A stretch of 64,000 bases of DNA from Microbacterium memoriense (GTDB lineage: Bacteria; Actinomycetota; Actinomycetes; Actinomycetales; Microbacteriaceae): positions 1 through 64,000 of the forward strand of contig NZ_JAODOR010000008.1 in the NCBI RefSeq assembly GCF_025398275.1, given 5' to 3'. Numbering within the stretch: the first letter of the stretch is position 1; the number at the start of each line of letters is the position of its first letter. The notes below the pieces were generated by a model. The model ran no database searches. It worked only from the letters and a program-made list of their open reading frames with translations, and was not told the DNA's origin. Positions 9,628 to 18,229 of this stretch are shown in pieces. Both the position numbers and the translations under genes were made by a program.

Positions 9628-10305
9628 ATGCCTATTCCGTCCGAGACCCTGCCGCCGCGCGGACTCCTCCGCGACGATGTCTTCGCGCGGCTCCGCGACG
9701 CGATCGTGGACGGCACGCTTGCTCCCGACGAGCAACTCCGCGACGGCGAGCTCGCCACATGGCTCGGCGTCAGCCGCACTCCGGTCCGTGAAGCGCTGCT
9801 CGAGCTCGGCCGAGCCGGGCTCGTCCGCGCGATCCCCGGTCGTTCGACGGTCGTCACACCGATCGACGAACGCAGTGTCCGCGATGCCCGGGCCGTCGTG
9901 GCGGCCATGCACGCGCTCGCGGTGCGCCACGCCGTGCCCCTCTTGAGCGACCGCGATCTGGATCGCATGCGGCACGCGAACGTCGCCTTCGCCGCCGCGC
10001 GGTCCGCCGGCGACATTGACGGCGCCCTCCGCGCCGACGCCGACTTCCACGCTGTGGCGCTCGAGGTCTCGGACAACGCTGCTGTCCGCTCGGTCATCGC
10101 GCAGTACGAGCCGGTGCTCCACCGCGCCGAGCGGTTGCGGTTCGCCTCCCACGAGGGCGCCGAATCGGTCGAGCGCCACGAGAGGCTCACCGCGCTGTGC
10201 GCCGCAGGCGACGCCGACGGCGCAGCCCGACTCGCCGAGCAGACCTGGCAGACGCTCGGCCCCCTCACCGACCCCGACCCCCACACAAAAGGACCGCACG
10301 CATGA
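9628..10305 (+). CDS. GntR family transcriptional regulator (FCD domain)
   Basis: 225 residues: an N-terminal winged helix (about 12-75, with [25 protein letters not shown]) and an all-helical FCD effector domain (about 85-215), which usually binds small organic acids through a metal site. It overlaps acdS by 4 bases (ATGA at 10302-10305), so the two are translated together, and it very likely controls ACC deaminase. A palindrome overlaps its start. The effector is unknown; ACC or a breakdown product is a guess from context. Confidence 0.9.
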   Translation: MPIPSETLPPRGLLRDDVFARLRDAIVDGTLAPDEQLRDGELATWLGVSRTPVREALLELGRAGLVRAIPGRSTVVTPIDERSVRDARAVVAAMHALAVRHAVPLLSDRDLDRMRHANVAFAAARSAGDIDGALRADADFHAVALEVSDNAAVRSVIAQYEPVLHRAERLRFASHEGAESVERHERLTALCAAGDADGAARLAEQTWQTLGPLTDPDPHTKGPHA

Positions 10306-11321
10306 AGCTGCACGAGTTCCCCCGCCACCCACTCACGTTCGGCCCGAGCCCGCTGCAGCACCTGAAGCGCCTCACACAGCACCTCGGCGGCGCGCAGGTC
10401 TGGGCCAAGCGCGAAGACGTCAACAGCGGCCTGGCCTTCGGCGGCAACAAGGTGCGCAAGCTCGAATACATCGTTCCCGATGCGCTCGCCGCGGGCGCCG
10501 ACACGCTCGTCTCGATCGGCGGGTACCAGTCCAACCACACACGTGCGGTGGCCGCGGTCGCCGCACACCTCGGGCTCAAGGCTCGGCTGGTGCAGGAGAA
10601 GTGGGTGCCGTGGGACGACGACACCAACGACAAGGTGGGCAACATCCTGCTCTCGCGCATGATGGGCGCCGACTCGCGGCTCGATGACGCCGGCTTCGAC
10701 ATCGGTATCCGGGATTCGTGGAAGCAGGCGCTCGAAGAGGTCGAGATGGCCGGCGGCACGCCGTACCCGATCCCCGCGGGCGCGTCGGAGCACCCGCTCG
10801 GCGGACTCGGCTTCGCGAACTGGGCCTTCGAAGTCGCCGAGCAGGAGAAGCAGCTCGGGGTGTTCTTCGACACGATCGTCGTCTGCACGGTGACCGGTTC
10901 GACCCACGCCGGGATGATTGCGGGCTTCGCCGCGCTCGAAGACCTCACGGGAGTCAAACGCCGCGTGATCGGCATCGACGCTTCCGCCACGCTTCAGAAG
11001 ACCCGCGACCAGGTCGGGCGCATCGCCCGGAACACCGCCGCGCTCATCGAGCTCGGCCGCGATCTCCGCGACGACGAGATCCAGGTTCTCGAGGGGTGGG
11101 CGGGCGACCTGTACGGCATCCCCGTCGACTCGACGATGAACGCGATCGCGCTCGGCGCGCAGCTGGAAGCGATGATCACCGACCCCGTCTACGAGGGGAA
11201 GTCCCTCGCGGGCCTCATCGATCTCGTCGGCTCACGCGACATCCCGAAGGACTCCACCGTCCTCTACGCCCACCTGGGTGGCCAGCCCGCGATCAACGCC
11301 TACCACTCCCTCTGGAGCTGA
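10302..11321 (+). CDS. acdS: 1-aminocyclopropane-1-carboxylate deaminase
   Basis: 339 residues, a PLP enzyme of the tryptophan-synthase-beta fold that splits ACC, the ethylene precursor of plants, into 2-oxobutyrate and ammonia. The PLP lysine is K50 in [10 protein letters not shown], and [11 protein letters not shown] gives the catalytic serine at 77. By my count E298 (VYEGK) and L325 (HLGGQP) are spaced exactly as Glu295 and Leu322 of Pseudomonas ACC deaminase, the pair that separates true deaminases from D-cysteine desulfhydrases. Start overlaps the GntR stop. It suggests a plant-associated or soil lifestyle. Confidence 0.92.
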   Translation: MKLHEFPRHPLTFGPSPLQHLKRLTQHLGGAQVWAKREDVNSGLAFGGNKVRKLEYIVPDALAAGADTLVSIGGYQSNHTRAVAAVAAHLGLKARLVQEKWVPWDDDTNDKVGNILLSRMMGADSRLDDAGFDIGIRDSWKQALEEVEMAGGTPYPIPAGASEHPLGGLGFANWAFEVAEQEKQLGVFFDTIVVCTVTGSTHAGMIAGFAALEDLTGVKRRVIGIDASATLQKTRDQVGRIARNTAALIELGRDLRDDEIQVLEGWAGDLYGIPVDSTMNAIALGAQLEAMITDPVYEGKSLAGLIDLVGSRDIPKDSTVLYAHLGGQPAINAYHSLWS

Positions 11322-11340
11322 GTACTCGGGAGTCTCTCGA

Positions 11341-11370
11341 GACGGCAGAATCCGTCTCCGCCTCAGGCGG
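11341..11370. terminator. Twin short hairpins between acdS and a convergent remnant
   Basis: GACGG-cagaat-CCGTC (11341-11356) is followed by CCGCC-tca-GGCGG (11358-11370). They lie between the acdS stop and the stop of the convergent lipoprotein remnant. There is no T run, so intrinsic termination is only suggested by place and shape. Confidence 0.35.
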
Positions 11371-11376
11371 TGGCGA

Positions 11377-11937
11377 TCAGCCAGCCGCGAGTGCGGAGAG
11401 TGCGCGGCCGGCGATGTCGGCGACCTGGGCGATGTCGTCCCCCGCGGAGACCGAGATCACGTTCACGCCGTCGGTTGCGTAGACGATCCCGAACGTCGTC
11501 GCGACGACAGCATCCTCAGCACCGGCGACCGAGATGGGTTCCATTCCCGGTGTGGCGAGGATCGCGGGCCAATTCCATGCGGCGCCGGGTGCGATCGTGG
11601 TGTTGCCGATGTGGAACGGGGCGTCGGACCCTGTCGCATCGCCATCCGTGTACCACGGGCAGTATTGCTCTACGTCGGCCGATCTCAGAAGCGCCATCTC
11701 GGGCTGCTCCGAACCCTCCCACCAGCCGTCGACGTACGGCCCGGCGGCGGCTTCCAACGACATGCTCTCGTGCAGATCTGCGCACGCGTCGAGCGTCCAC
11801 CACGTGGGCGCGACATCGGCGCGCTGCGCGTCCCACGTGGAACGCGCGTTGGTGACAGCCGCGTCGATCGTGGCGGCGAGAATATCGGTCGGCGGTTCAG
11901 GCGACGGAGAGGATGCGATGGATCCTCACGCCTTCAT
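11377..11937 (-). pseudogene. Secreted/lipoprotein-like gene, signal peptide destroyed by a stop
   Basis: From 11925 leftward an open frame reads GSIASSPSPEPPTDILAA..., a Ser/Pro linker typical of the start of a mature lipoprotein, then a domain with TWWTLDACADL, YVDGWWEGSE and a C-terminus ending at 11377. No ATG, GTG or TTG lies in this frame before an internal ATG at 11763. Upstream and in the same frame ATG AAG GCG TGA (11937-11926) spells MKA then stop, so the signal peptide and lipobox seem to have been lost by deletion plus a stop. I do not recognise the domain. An internal start at 11763 would give a 128-residue cytoplasmic fragment. Confidence 0.55.
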
Positions 11938-11984
11938 CCTCACATCCGGAACCTGCCTCACGGGCAACGGGGGTGTGACGATCT

Positions 11985-12020
11985 AGCTCATCGCATGTCG
12001 GTCGCAGCATGCGATGAGCT
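11985..12020. repeat. Perfect 13-bp inverted repeat, 10-base loop
   Basis: AGCTCATCGCATG (11985-11997) is mirrored by CATGCGATGAGCT (12008-12020). It lies in a 250-base gap (11938-12189) between the lipoprotein remnant and the end of ispG, in which I see no gene. No T run follows. It could be a Rho-independent-like stem at the end of ispG transcripts or a protein site. Confidence 0.6.
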
Positions 12021-12189
12021 CAGGAGGTGCGGCGGGAGGCAGCGGAGACCGCTATCAACGCGCTCGCAAGGCTGCGGGGACAGCCTCTGCGGCAGCGACA
12101 GGGGCGACGTGACGCGGAGAGGTAGCCCTTGCACACCGGAGCGATGTGGCGCTGGCCGCAGCGCATAACGATCACGGCATGCATTGAGA

Positions 12190-13341
12190 TCAGGCGGTGA
12201 TGACCTGCGCCGTGCCGATCTGGGCGTCGGGGCCCATCTCATCGGCGATGCGGCGCGCTTCCTCGATGAGGGTCGCGACGATGTCGGCCTCGGGGACGGT
12301 CTTGACGACCTCGCCCTTAACGAAGATCTGGCCCTTGCCGTTACCGGAGGCGACGCCCAGGTCGGCCTCACGTGCTTCACCCGGACCGTTCACGACGCAG
12401 CCCATGACCGCGACGCGGAGCGGGACGGTGACGTCTTTGAGGCCCTCGGTGACGTTGTCAGCCAGCGAGTAGACATCGACCTGCGCGCGCCCACACGAGG
12501 GGCACGACACGATCTCGAGTTTGCGTTCGCGGAGGTTCAGCGACTGCAGGATCTGGTGGCCGACCTTGACCTCTTCGGCCGGCGGCGCAGAGAGCGAGAC
12601 GCGGATCGTGTCGCCGATGCCCTCCGACAGCAGAATGCCGAAGGCCGTCGCGGACTTGATCGTGCCCTGGAACGCCGGGCCGGCCTCGGTGACGCCGAGG
12701 TGCAGCGGCCAGTCACCCATCTCGGCGAGCAGGCGGTAGGCCTTCACCATCACGATCGGGTCATTGTGCTTCACCGAGATCTTGAAGTCGTGGAAGTCAT
12801 GCTCCTCGAAGAGGGATGCTTCCCATCGCGCGCTCTCGGCGAGCGCCTCGGGCGTCGCCTTGCCGTACTTCTGCAACAGACGCGGGTCGAGCGATCCGGC
12901 GTTCACGCCGATGCGGAGGGACACCCCGGCATCCTTCGCGGCCTTCGCGATCGATCCGACCTGGTCGTCGAACTTGCGGATGTTCCCGGGGTTGACGCGG
13001 ACGGCGGCGCAGCCGGCGTCGATCGCCTGGAAGACATACTTCGGCTGGAAGTGGATGTCGGCGATGACCGGGATCTGACTCTTCTTCGCGATGATGTGCA
13101 GCACATCCGCGTCGTCCTGACTGGGGACGGCCACACGCACGATCTCGCAGCCGGATGCCGTGAGCTCGGCGATCTGCTGGAGCGTTCCGTTGATGTTGGT
13201 CGTCGGCGTCGTGCACATCGACTGGACGCTGATGGGAGCGTCACCGCCGACGAGGACTTTTCCGACCTTGATCTGACGGCTCTTGCGGCGGGGGGACAAA
13301 ACGTCCGGCACGCGCGGCATCCCGAGATTGACTGCTGGCAC
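12190..13341 (-). CDS. ispG: 4-hydroxy-3-methylbut-2-enyl diphosphate synthase
   Basis: 383 residues, normal for the bacterial two-domain form: an N-terminal TIM barrel ([36 protein letters not shown]) and a C-terminal 4Fe-4S domain with [11 protein letters not shown] and [15 protein letters not shown] supplying the cluster cysteines. It makes HMBPP in the MEP isoprenoid pathway; dxr of the same pathway is at 23371-24453. GTG 13341 gives [20 protein letters not shown] lies only one base ahead of it, so ATG 13320 cannot be excluded. Confidence 0.95.
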   Translation of the reverse strand: MPAVNLGMPRVPDVLSPRRKSRQIKVGKVLVGGDAPISVQSMCTTPTTNINGTLQQIAELTASGCEIVRVAVPSQDDADVLHIIAKKSQIPVIADIHFQPKYVFQAIDAGCAAVRVNPGNIRKFDDQVGSIAKAAKDAGVSLRIGVNAGSLDPRLLQKYGKATPEALAESARWEASLFEEHDFHDFKISVKHNDPIVMVKAYRLLAEMGDWPLHLGVTEAGPAFQGTIKSATAFGILLSEGIGDTIRVSLSAPPAEEVKVGHQILQSLNLRERKLEIVSCPSCGRAQVDVYSLADNVTEGLKDVTVPLRVAVMGCVVNGPGEAREADLGVASGNGKGQIFVKGEVVKTVPEADIVATLIEEARRIADEMGPDAQIGTAQVITA

Positions 13342-13447
13342 GCCTCCCAGCCTACGACCCCGAGACGCCCGTCGGCCGGTGTTCACCTGAGCGGATGCCG
13401 CGAACCGGCGCCGGATCGCCGTCTCCGCCGCGTGCTAGTGTGACCGC

Positions 13448-13483
13448 ATGTTCGCACGCGCATCGTGGTGGCCCACCCGCTGA
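13448..13483 (+). CDS. trpL: trp leader peptide (tandem Trp)
   Basis: ATG at 13448 starts MFARASWWPTR, 11 residues with two adjacent Trp codons, ended by TGA 13481-13483. Directly after it come overlapping hairpins and a T-tailed terminator (13509-13532), then the anthranilate-synthase-type gene. This is the arrangement of a classical trp attenuator: ribosome stalling at the Trp codons when charged tRNA-Trp is scarce frees GCGGT (13485-13489) to pair with ACCGC (13510-13514) and so prevents the terminator. Similar leaders precede fused trpEG genes in Streptomyces. No clear ribosome site precedes it, so leaderless translation is possible. Confidence 0.88.
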   Translation: MFARASWWPTR

Positions 13484-13508
13484 AGCGGTGTGTGCGTTCG
13501 AACAAGCA

Positions 13509-13532
13509 GACCGCCCGCTGAGGCGGTCTTTT
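13509..13532 (+). terminator. trp attenuator terminator
   Basis: GACCGCC-cgctga-GGCGGTC followed by TTTT, a 7-bp GC-rich stem with a U tract: a textbook intrinsic terminator, placed between the Trp-Trp leader peptide and the structural gene at 13578. An upstream hairpin forms from CACCcGC-tgaa-GCGGTG around the leader stop codon (one bulged C). Confidence 0.88.
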
Positions 13533-13577
13533 CGTTCCCGCGACGATGGCCCGCCCGATGATACGAAAGGCCCGGCG

Positions 13578-15461
13578 ATGATCCCGAGCCCCGCTCACCT
13601 GGACGCGCTCCGGCGCTCCGGTCGCCCGTTCGCCTTGATCGCGCGCGACGGCGCGACGGTGGAGGTCCTCACCGGCGCTGTCGTCGACGTCGCTCTGCTG
13701 GCCGACATTCCGCTGACGGATGCCGTCGGCGCCCCGCGTGAAGTGCTTGCCCTTGTACCGTTCCGCCAGGTCATCGAGCGCGGATTCGAGTGCCACGACG
13801 ACCACGCCCCGCTGCGGTGTCTCGTCGTCGATGAGCACACCCACCTCCCGCTCGAGGAGGCGCTCGGTGCATTGCCGACCGCCCCCGTGCCGCTCCACGC
13901 CGCAGGCTTCGACATCGCCGATGACGAATACGCCGACATCGTCCGCCGCGTGATCGCCGACGAGATCGGTCGCGGCGAGGGCGCGAACTTCGTCATCCGA
14001 CGTGATTTCACGGCATCCATCGACGAAGACCCGGTCACGGCCGGACTCACCTGGTTCCGCGCTCTCCTCGAACACGAACGCGGCGCCTACTGGACCTTCC
14101 TCATCGTCACCGACGGGCACGTCGCGGTGGGCGCGAGCCCGGAGGCGCACGTCAGCGCGCAGGCCGGCGTCGTCACGATGAACCCGATTTCGGGGACTTT
14201 CCGTCATCCGGCGGGAGGGGCGACCGCGGCGACCCTCACCGAGTTCCTCTCCTCGACGAAGGAGACCGAAGAGCTCTTCATGGTCGTCGACGAAGAGCTG
14301 AAGATGATGTCGGCAGTCTGCAGCGACGGCGGCCGGATCACCGGGCCGCACCTCAAGGAGATGTCCCGCCTCACGCACACGGAGTACATGCTCCGTGGCC
14401 AGAGCACGATGGATCCGCGCGACATCCTCCGCGAGACGATGTTCGCCCCGACCGTGACCGGTTCGCCCATGCAGAATGCCTGCACCGTCATCCGGCGGCA
14501 CGAGCGCGCCCCGCGCGGGTACTACTCCGGTGTCGCGGCACTGTTCACGCCACGCGCCGACGGCACCCACGATCTGGATGCGCCGATCCTCATCCGGACG
14601 GCCTATCTCCAGGACGGCACTCTGCGTGTGCCGGTCGGCGCGACTCTCGTGCGCCACTCCGACCCGGACGGCGAGGTCGGCGAGACCCACGGCAAGGCCG
14701 CCGGTGTTCTGGGAGCGATCGGCGCCGTCCCCCGCGACGCCGTCGCGGAATCCGCCGTCGATCTCGATGCGCCGACCGCGCCGGCGCGGGCCCTCGCGGA
14801 TGACCCGGCGATCGCCGAACTGCTCGCGTCGCGCAATGCGCGCCTTGCGGCTTTCTGGCTCAACCCCCAGGGTGGCGAAGCCCCCGCGTCGGGACGCACC
14901 GCCGTCGTCGTCGACGCCGAGGACCGCTTCACCACGATGCTCGCGCACCAGCTGCGCCACCTGGGCTTCACGGTCACGATCACTCCGTGGACCGAGGTCG
15001 ACCCGCTGACGCTCGACGACGTCGATCTCGTCGTCGCGGGCCCCGGCCCCGGTGACCCGCGCGACGACGACAACGCGCGCATCGCGGCAATGCGCGCCGT
15101 CGTCCACGCACGACTGACCGCAGAGCGGCCGCTGTTGGCGGTCTGCCTCAGCCATCAGATCCTCGCCGACCGGCTCGGGATCGCACTCGCGCCGCTCGAT
15201 GCCCCGCATCAGGGACTGCAGAAGACCGTCGACCTCTTCGGGGTCCCGGCTTCCATCGGCTTCTACAACACGTTCACGGCGCGGGTCCCCGCGGGCACGG
15301 AGACGATCGGTGAGACGGCGGTCTCGGCCGATCCGTCATCCGGCGATGTGTACGCGCTCCGCGGCCCCGGCTACGCGTCGGTGCAGGGCCACCTGGAGTC
15401 GATCCTGTCGCGCGACGGTCTGACGACGCTCGAGCGCCTGGTCACCCACGCGCTCAGCTGA
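13578..15461 (+). CDS. Fused anthranilate synthase family protein (TrpE-TrpG, PhzE-like)
   Basis: 627 residues. Residues about 60-425 form a chorismate-binding domain, with EELFMVVDEELKMM, SDGGRITGPHLKEMSRL and FAPTVTGSPMQNAC. The C-terminal third is a class I glutamine amidotransferase: VAGPGPGDPRDD, catalytic Cys in LLAVCLSHQILAD, and QGHLES supplying His and Glu. Motifs resemble the PhzE/fused TrpEG branch more than stand-alone TrpE. Products may be anthranilate or 2-amino-2-deoxyisochorismate; the Trp attenuator argues for tryptophan supply. ATG 13578 has GAAAGG upstream (13565-13570). No other trp or phz gene is near. Confidence 0.87.
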   Translation: MIPSPAHLDALRRSGRPFALIARDGATVEVLTGAVVDVALLADIPLTDAVGAPREVLALVPFRQVIERGFECHDDHAPLRCLVVDEHTHLPLEEALGALPTAPVPLHAAGFDIADDEYADIVRRVIADEIGRGEGANFVIRRDFTASIDEDPVTAGLTWFRALLEHERGAYWTFLIVTDGHVAVGASPEAHVSAQAGVVTMNPISGTFRHPAGGATAATLTEFLSSTKETEELFMVVDEELKMMSAVCSDGGRITGPHLKEMSRLTHTEYMLRGQSTMDPRDILRETMFAPTVTGSPMQNACTVIRRHERAPRGYYSGVAALFTPRADGTHDLDAPILIRTAYLQDGTLRVPVGATLVRHSDPDGEVGETHGKAAGVLGAIGAVPRDAVAESAVDLDAPTAPARALADDPAIAELLASRNARLAAFWLNPQGGEAPASGRTAVVVDAEDRFTTMLAHQLRHLGFTVTITPWTEVDPLTLDDVDLVVAGPGPGDPRDDDNARIAAMRAVVHARLTAERPLLAVCLSHQILADRLGIALAPLDAPHQGLQKTVDLFGVPASIGFYNTFTARVPAGTETIGETAVSADPSSGDVYALRGPGYASVQGHLESILSRDGLTTLERLVTHALS

Positions 15462-15476
15462 GCCCCGCCGCTCAGC
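15457..15476. terminator. Short hairpin overlapping two convergent stops
   Basis: GCTGAGC-cccgcc-GCTCAGC spans the end of the anthranilate-synthase-type gene and the end of the convergent metalloprotease gene. It is symmetric and could act on both transcripts. It has no T run, so this is a weak call. Confidence 0.35.
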
Positions 15477-16776
15477 CGAGGAGCGAAATCGGATTGACGA
15501 CGTCCGCCAGGATCAGGATGCCGCCCATCACGATCAGGCCGATCACCACGACGAACGTGACCGGGACGAGCTTGGTCGCGTCGACCGGTTTCGGCGCCGG
15601 GCGACCGAACAGTTTCGCCCAGGCGCGCTTGATGCCGTCCCACAACGCGACCACCACGTGGCCGCCGTCGAGCGGCAGCAAGGGGATCAGGTTGAAGACG
15701 AACAGCGCGATGTTGAGCGATGCGAGAAGTCCCAGGAGCCCTGACACGCGGTTCAGGATCGGGGCATCGACCGACGCCACTTCCCCCGCCAGGCGCCCGG
15801 CACCGACGACGGACAACGGGCCGTTCGGGTCGCGCTCCTGACCGGTGACCATGTCGGCGGCGGTCTGGTAGATCTTGGCCGGCAGTTGCCAGATGATCCC
15901 GGCGACCTGCTGCGTCTGCTCGAGCGCCGCCTCGGGGCCCGACCAGATCGATTGACGGACATAATCGACCGTCGCGGTCATCCCGACGAAGCCGACCTCG
16001 GCGGTGGTCACCTGGCCGTCGGCGCCCTGCACCTGACGTTCGGCGAGCATCGGCATCACCTGCAGGCTCTGCGTGGTGCCATCTCGCAGGACGACGACCT
16101 CGAGTGCCGTGTCGGGCGAGGCTTGGATGATCGCCGACGCCTCGGCGAACGTGTCGACCGGGGTGCCGTCGACCGAGACGAGAATGTCGCCCGGCAGGAT
16201 GCCGGCCTCCGCCGCCGGTGATGCCGGATCGGCATCGGTGCACGCACGGTCGGGGTCGTCAGCGGCGGTCAGCACACATTCGTTCACCGACGCGATCGTC
16301 GTGGTCGCGGTCTGCACACCGATTCCGCTGAAGATGATCGCGAACAGCACGAACGCCAGGAGGAGATTCATGACGGGGCCGCCGAGCATGATGACGACGC
16401 GCTTCCAGACCGACAGTTCGTAGAAGTTGCGGTGAGTGTCGTCGGCGGCGAGCGTGTCGTCGTTGGCGGAACGGGCATCCTGCACCATCGTCGCGAAGAA
16501 GCCGCCGCCCGCCTTGCCTTCTCCGTTCGCCGACGGCGAGGGCGGGTACATGCCGGCCATCGAGATGTAGCCGCCGAGCGGGATCGCTTTGACGCCGTAC
16601 TCGGTCTCGCCGAAGCGACGCGAGAACAGGGTCGGTCCGAAACCGATCATGTACTGCCCCACGCGCACGCCGAATTTCTTCGCCGGCAGCAGGTGCCCCA
16701 TCTCGTGCAGCGCGATCGAGACGGCGAGCCCCACGACGAGCAGGGCGACACCGATGATGAAGGCAATGACGGTCAC
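15472..16776 (-). CDS. RIP metalloprotease (site-2 protease, RseP/Rip1 type)
   Basis: 434 residues. The zinc motif HEMGH is in the first membrane helix (SIALHEMGHLLPAKKFGV), a PDZ domain follows (about 195-280, EAGILPGDILVSVDGTPV), and the last helices carry VFNLIPLLPLDGGHV, the conserved LDG site. It cuts membrane proteins within the bilayer; Rip1 homologues cleave anti-sigma factors and other substrates. Start is GTG 16776, just before the first helix. In related genomes this gene lies between dxr and ispG; here the order is kept but cargo genes separate them. Confidence 0.92.
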   Translation of the reverse strand: MTVIAFIIGVALLVVGLAVSIALHEMGHLLPAKKFGVRVGQYMIGFGPTLFSRRFGETEYGVKAIPLGGYISMAGMYPPSPSANGEGKAGGGFFATMVQDARSANDDTLAADDTHRNFYELSVWKRVVIMLGGPVMNLLLAFVLFAIIFSGIGVQTATTTIASVNECVLTAADDPDRACTDADPASPAAEAGILPGDILVSVDGTPVDTFAEASAIIQASPDTALEVVVLRDGTTQSLQVMPMLAERQVQGADGQVTTAEVGFVGMTATVDYVRQSIWSGPEAALEQTQQVAGIIWQLPAKIYQTAADMVTGQERDPNGPLSVVGAGRLAGEVASVDAPILNRVSGLLGLLASLNIALFVFNLIPLLPLDGGHVVVALWDGIKRAWAKLFGRPAPKPVDATKLVPVTFVVVIGLIVMGGILILADVVNPISLLG

Positions 16777-16851
16777 GAGCGATCACGCTACCTGCCGACG
16801 CTTGGAATTGGCCCAGCCGTGGCTGCCCCGTCGGGCCGGTAGGCTTCAGGC

Positions 16852-17424
16852 GTGCAGAAAGAGCGGATGCGAGCACGCCGACTGCGGGTTCTCCGCGGCT
16901 CGGCCGCGGCGTTCGTGGCGACGATCCTCGCCTCCACGGCACACACGCTCTCCGGCGGCGGCGCACCCCCGCTCTGGCTCCTGCTCGCCGTGACCGTGCT
17001 CGCGGTGCCGATCGCCGTCGCGCTCATCGGCCGGCGTCCCTCGCTTCCCCGGCTCGCAGGCACCGTCGCCGTCGCGCAGATCATGTTGCACACCGCCTTC
17101 GCTGCGGTCGGCACCGATGCTCCCGCGACTCTCCACGGCCACATGCACACTCTTGCGTCCTTCGATGTAGCGCTGTCCCCGACGGACGCCGGGATGACCG
17201 CCGGGCATGCCGTCGCGGCGGTCGTCACGACGTTCCTGCTCGCGACCGGCGAGCGGATGCTGGCGGCCACCGCCCGCGGCATCCGGCGCGTGCTGCGTGC
17301 GCCCGATCCCCGCGCACTTCCGGTCGCCGCACCCCCACGTCCGGTGTCCTGGCGACCGCGCCTGCACGCCGTCCTGATCCTCACTTCTATGTCACGACGG
17401 GGGCCGCCGGCGTTCGCTCACTGA
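16852..17424 (+). CDS. Hypothetical integral membrane protein next to ycnI
   Basis: 190 residues with about four predicted membrane spans and conserved-looking histidines at membrane edges (ASTAHTLSGGGAPP, QIMLHTAF, HGHMHTL, TAGHAVAAVV). I do not recognise a named family. Its place 50 bases before a YcnI-type copper protein and the His-rich loops make a role with metal ions plausible, but that is inference. Start is the GTG at 16852, divergent from the metalloprotease by 75 bases. Confidence 0.7.
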   Translation: MQKERMRARRLRVLRGSAAAFVATILASTAHTLSGGGAPPLWLLLAVTVLAVPIAVALIGRRPSLPRLAGTVAVAQIMLHTAFAAVGTDAPATLHGHMHTLASFDVALSPTDAGMTAGHAVAAVVTTFLLATGERMLAATARGIRRVLRAPDPRALPVAAPPRPVSWRPRLHAVLILTSMSRRGPPAFAH

Positions 17425-17473
17425 GCAACGCCGCTCCGGCGGCATCCCTTCTTCACAGACACAGAGAGATCGC

Positions 17474-18166
17474 ATGAACACCACAACCCCTGCACGCCGT
17501 CGCGCGCGCCTTTTCGCCGGCGTCCTCGCCGGTGCCGCCCTGGTCGTCGCTGCCCCGCTGGCCGCGTCGGCACACGTCCACGTGACGCCGGAAGACTCGG
17601 CCGCCGGAGCGTCGACGCGCTTGGCTTTCAGCTTCAGCCACGGGTGCGAGGATTCCCCGACCACGGCGCTCGTGTTCGATCTGCCCGAGGGCATCGACGG
17701 CGCAACCCCCGTTCTCGACGGGGCGTGGACCATCACCCGCGTCGCCGGCGACGACGGCATTCCGACGCAGCTGACCTACACCGCCGTCACCCCGGTCGAG
17801 AACGGGATCGCGGCGAGCGTCGAAATGGACGTCATCTTCGCGTCGTCCGTTTCGGACTCCGACGTCGCCTTCCCGATCCTTCAGGAGTGCGTCACCGGCG
17901 AAACCGATTGGGCGGAGGTCGTGACCGACGGCCAGACCGCGGATGACCTCGAGGCGCCGGCACCCGTCGTCGCCGTCGGTGAGGTCGCCGCCACGGACGG
18001 CCACGGCCACGCCGAGGCCGAGGCCGACACGGATGAGCACGCCGAGGCGACCGACCACGCCGAGGCCGCTCCCGCCGCCGACCCGACGGCTCTGTGGCTG
18101 TCCGGCGGTGCGCTGGTCGTCGCGCTCGCGGCGCTCGGCGTCGCGCTCTTCCGCCGCCGCGCGTGA
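17474..18166 (+). CDS. YcnI family copper-associated surface protein (DUF1775)
   Basis: 230 residues. A signal peptide ends at AAPLAASA, leaving an N-terminal His (HVHVTPEDSAAG), the residue that starts the mono-histidine copper site in Bacillus YcnI. The DUF1775 domain follows (about 34-150), then a His/Glu/Ala-rich stretch (GHGHAEAEADTDEHAEA) that could also bind metal, a C-terminal helix and an RRRA tail, so the protein is anchored facing outside. Length is normal. No CopC, CopD or PCuAC gene lies beside it. ATG 17474 follows AGAGAG. Confidence 0.88.
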   Translation: MNTTTPARRRARLFAGVLAGAALVVAAPLAASAHVHVTPEDSAAGASTRLAFSFSHGCEDSPTTALVFDLPEGIDGATPVLDGAWTITRVAGDDGIPTQLTYTAVTPVENGIAASVEMDVIFASSVSDSDVAFPILQECVTGETDWAEVVTDGQTADDLEAPAPVVAVGEVAATDGHGHAEAEADTDEHAEATDHAEAAPAADPTALWLSGGALVVALAALGVALFRRRA

Positions 18167-18170
18167 GCAC

Positions 18171-18202
18171 GGCGAGGCGGGGATTCGCGTCCCCGCCTCG
18201 CC
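18171..18202 (+). terminator. 13-bp perfect hairpin after ycnI
   Basis: GGCGAGGCGGGGA-ttcgcg-TCCCCGCCTCGCC begins 5 bases after the ycnI stop. The very stable stem points to termination, though no T run follows, as is common in actinobacteria. Confidence 0.65.
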
Positions 18203-18229
18203 GCCCCCGGGTGAGAGGATGGACGGGAT

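Noticed and set aside
10302..11321. D-cysteine desulfhydrase instead of ACC deaminase
   Set aside because: The Glu and Leu that mark true ACC deaminase are present at the right spacing (E298, L325).
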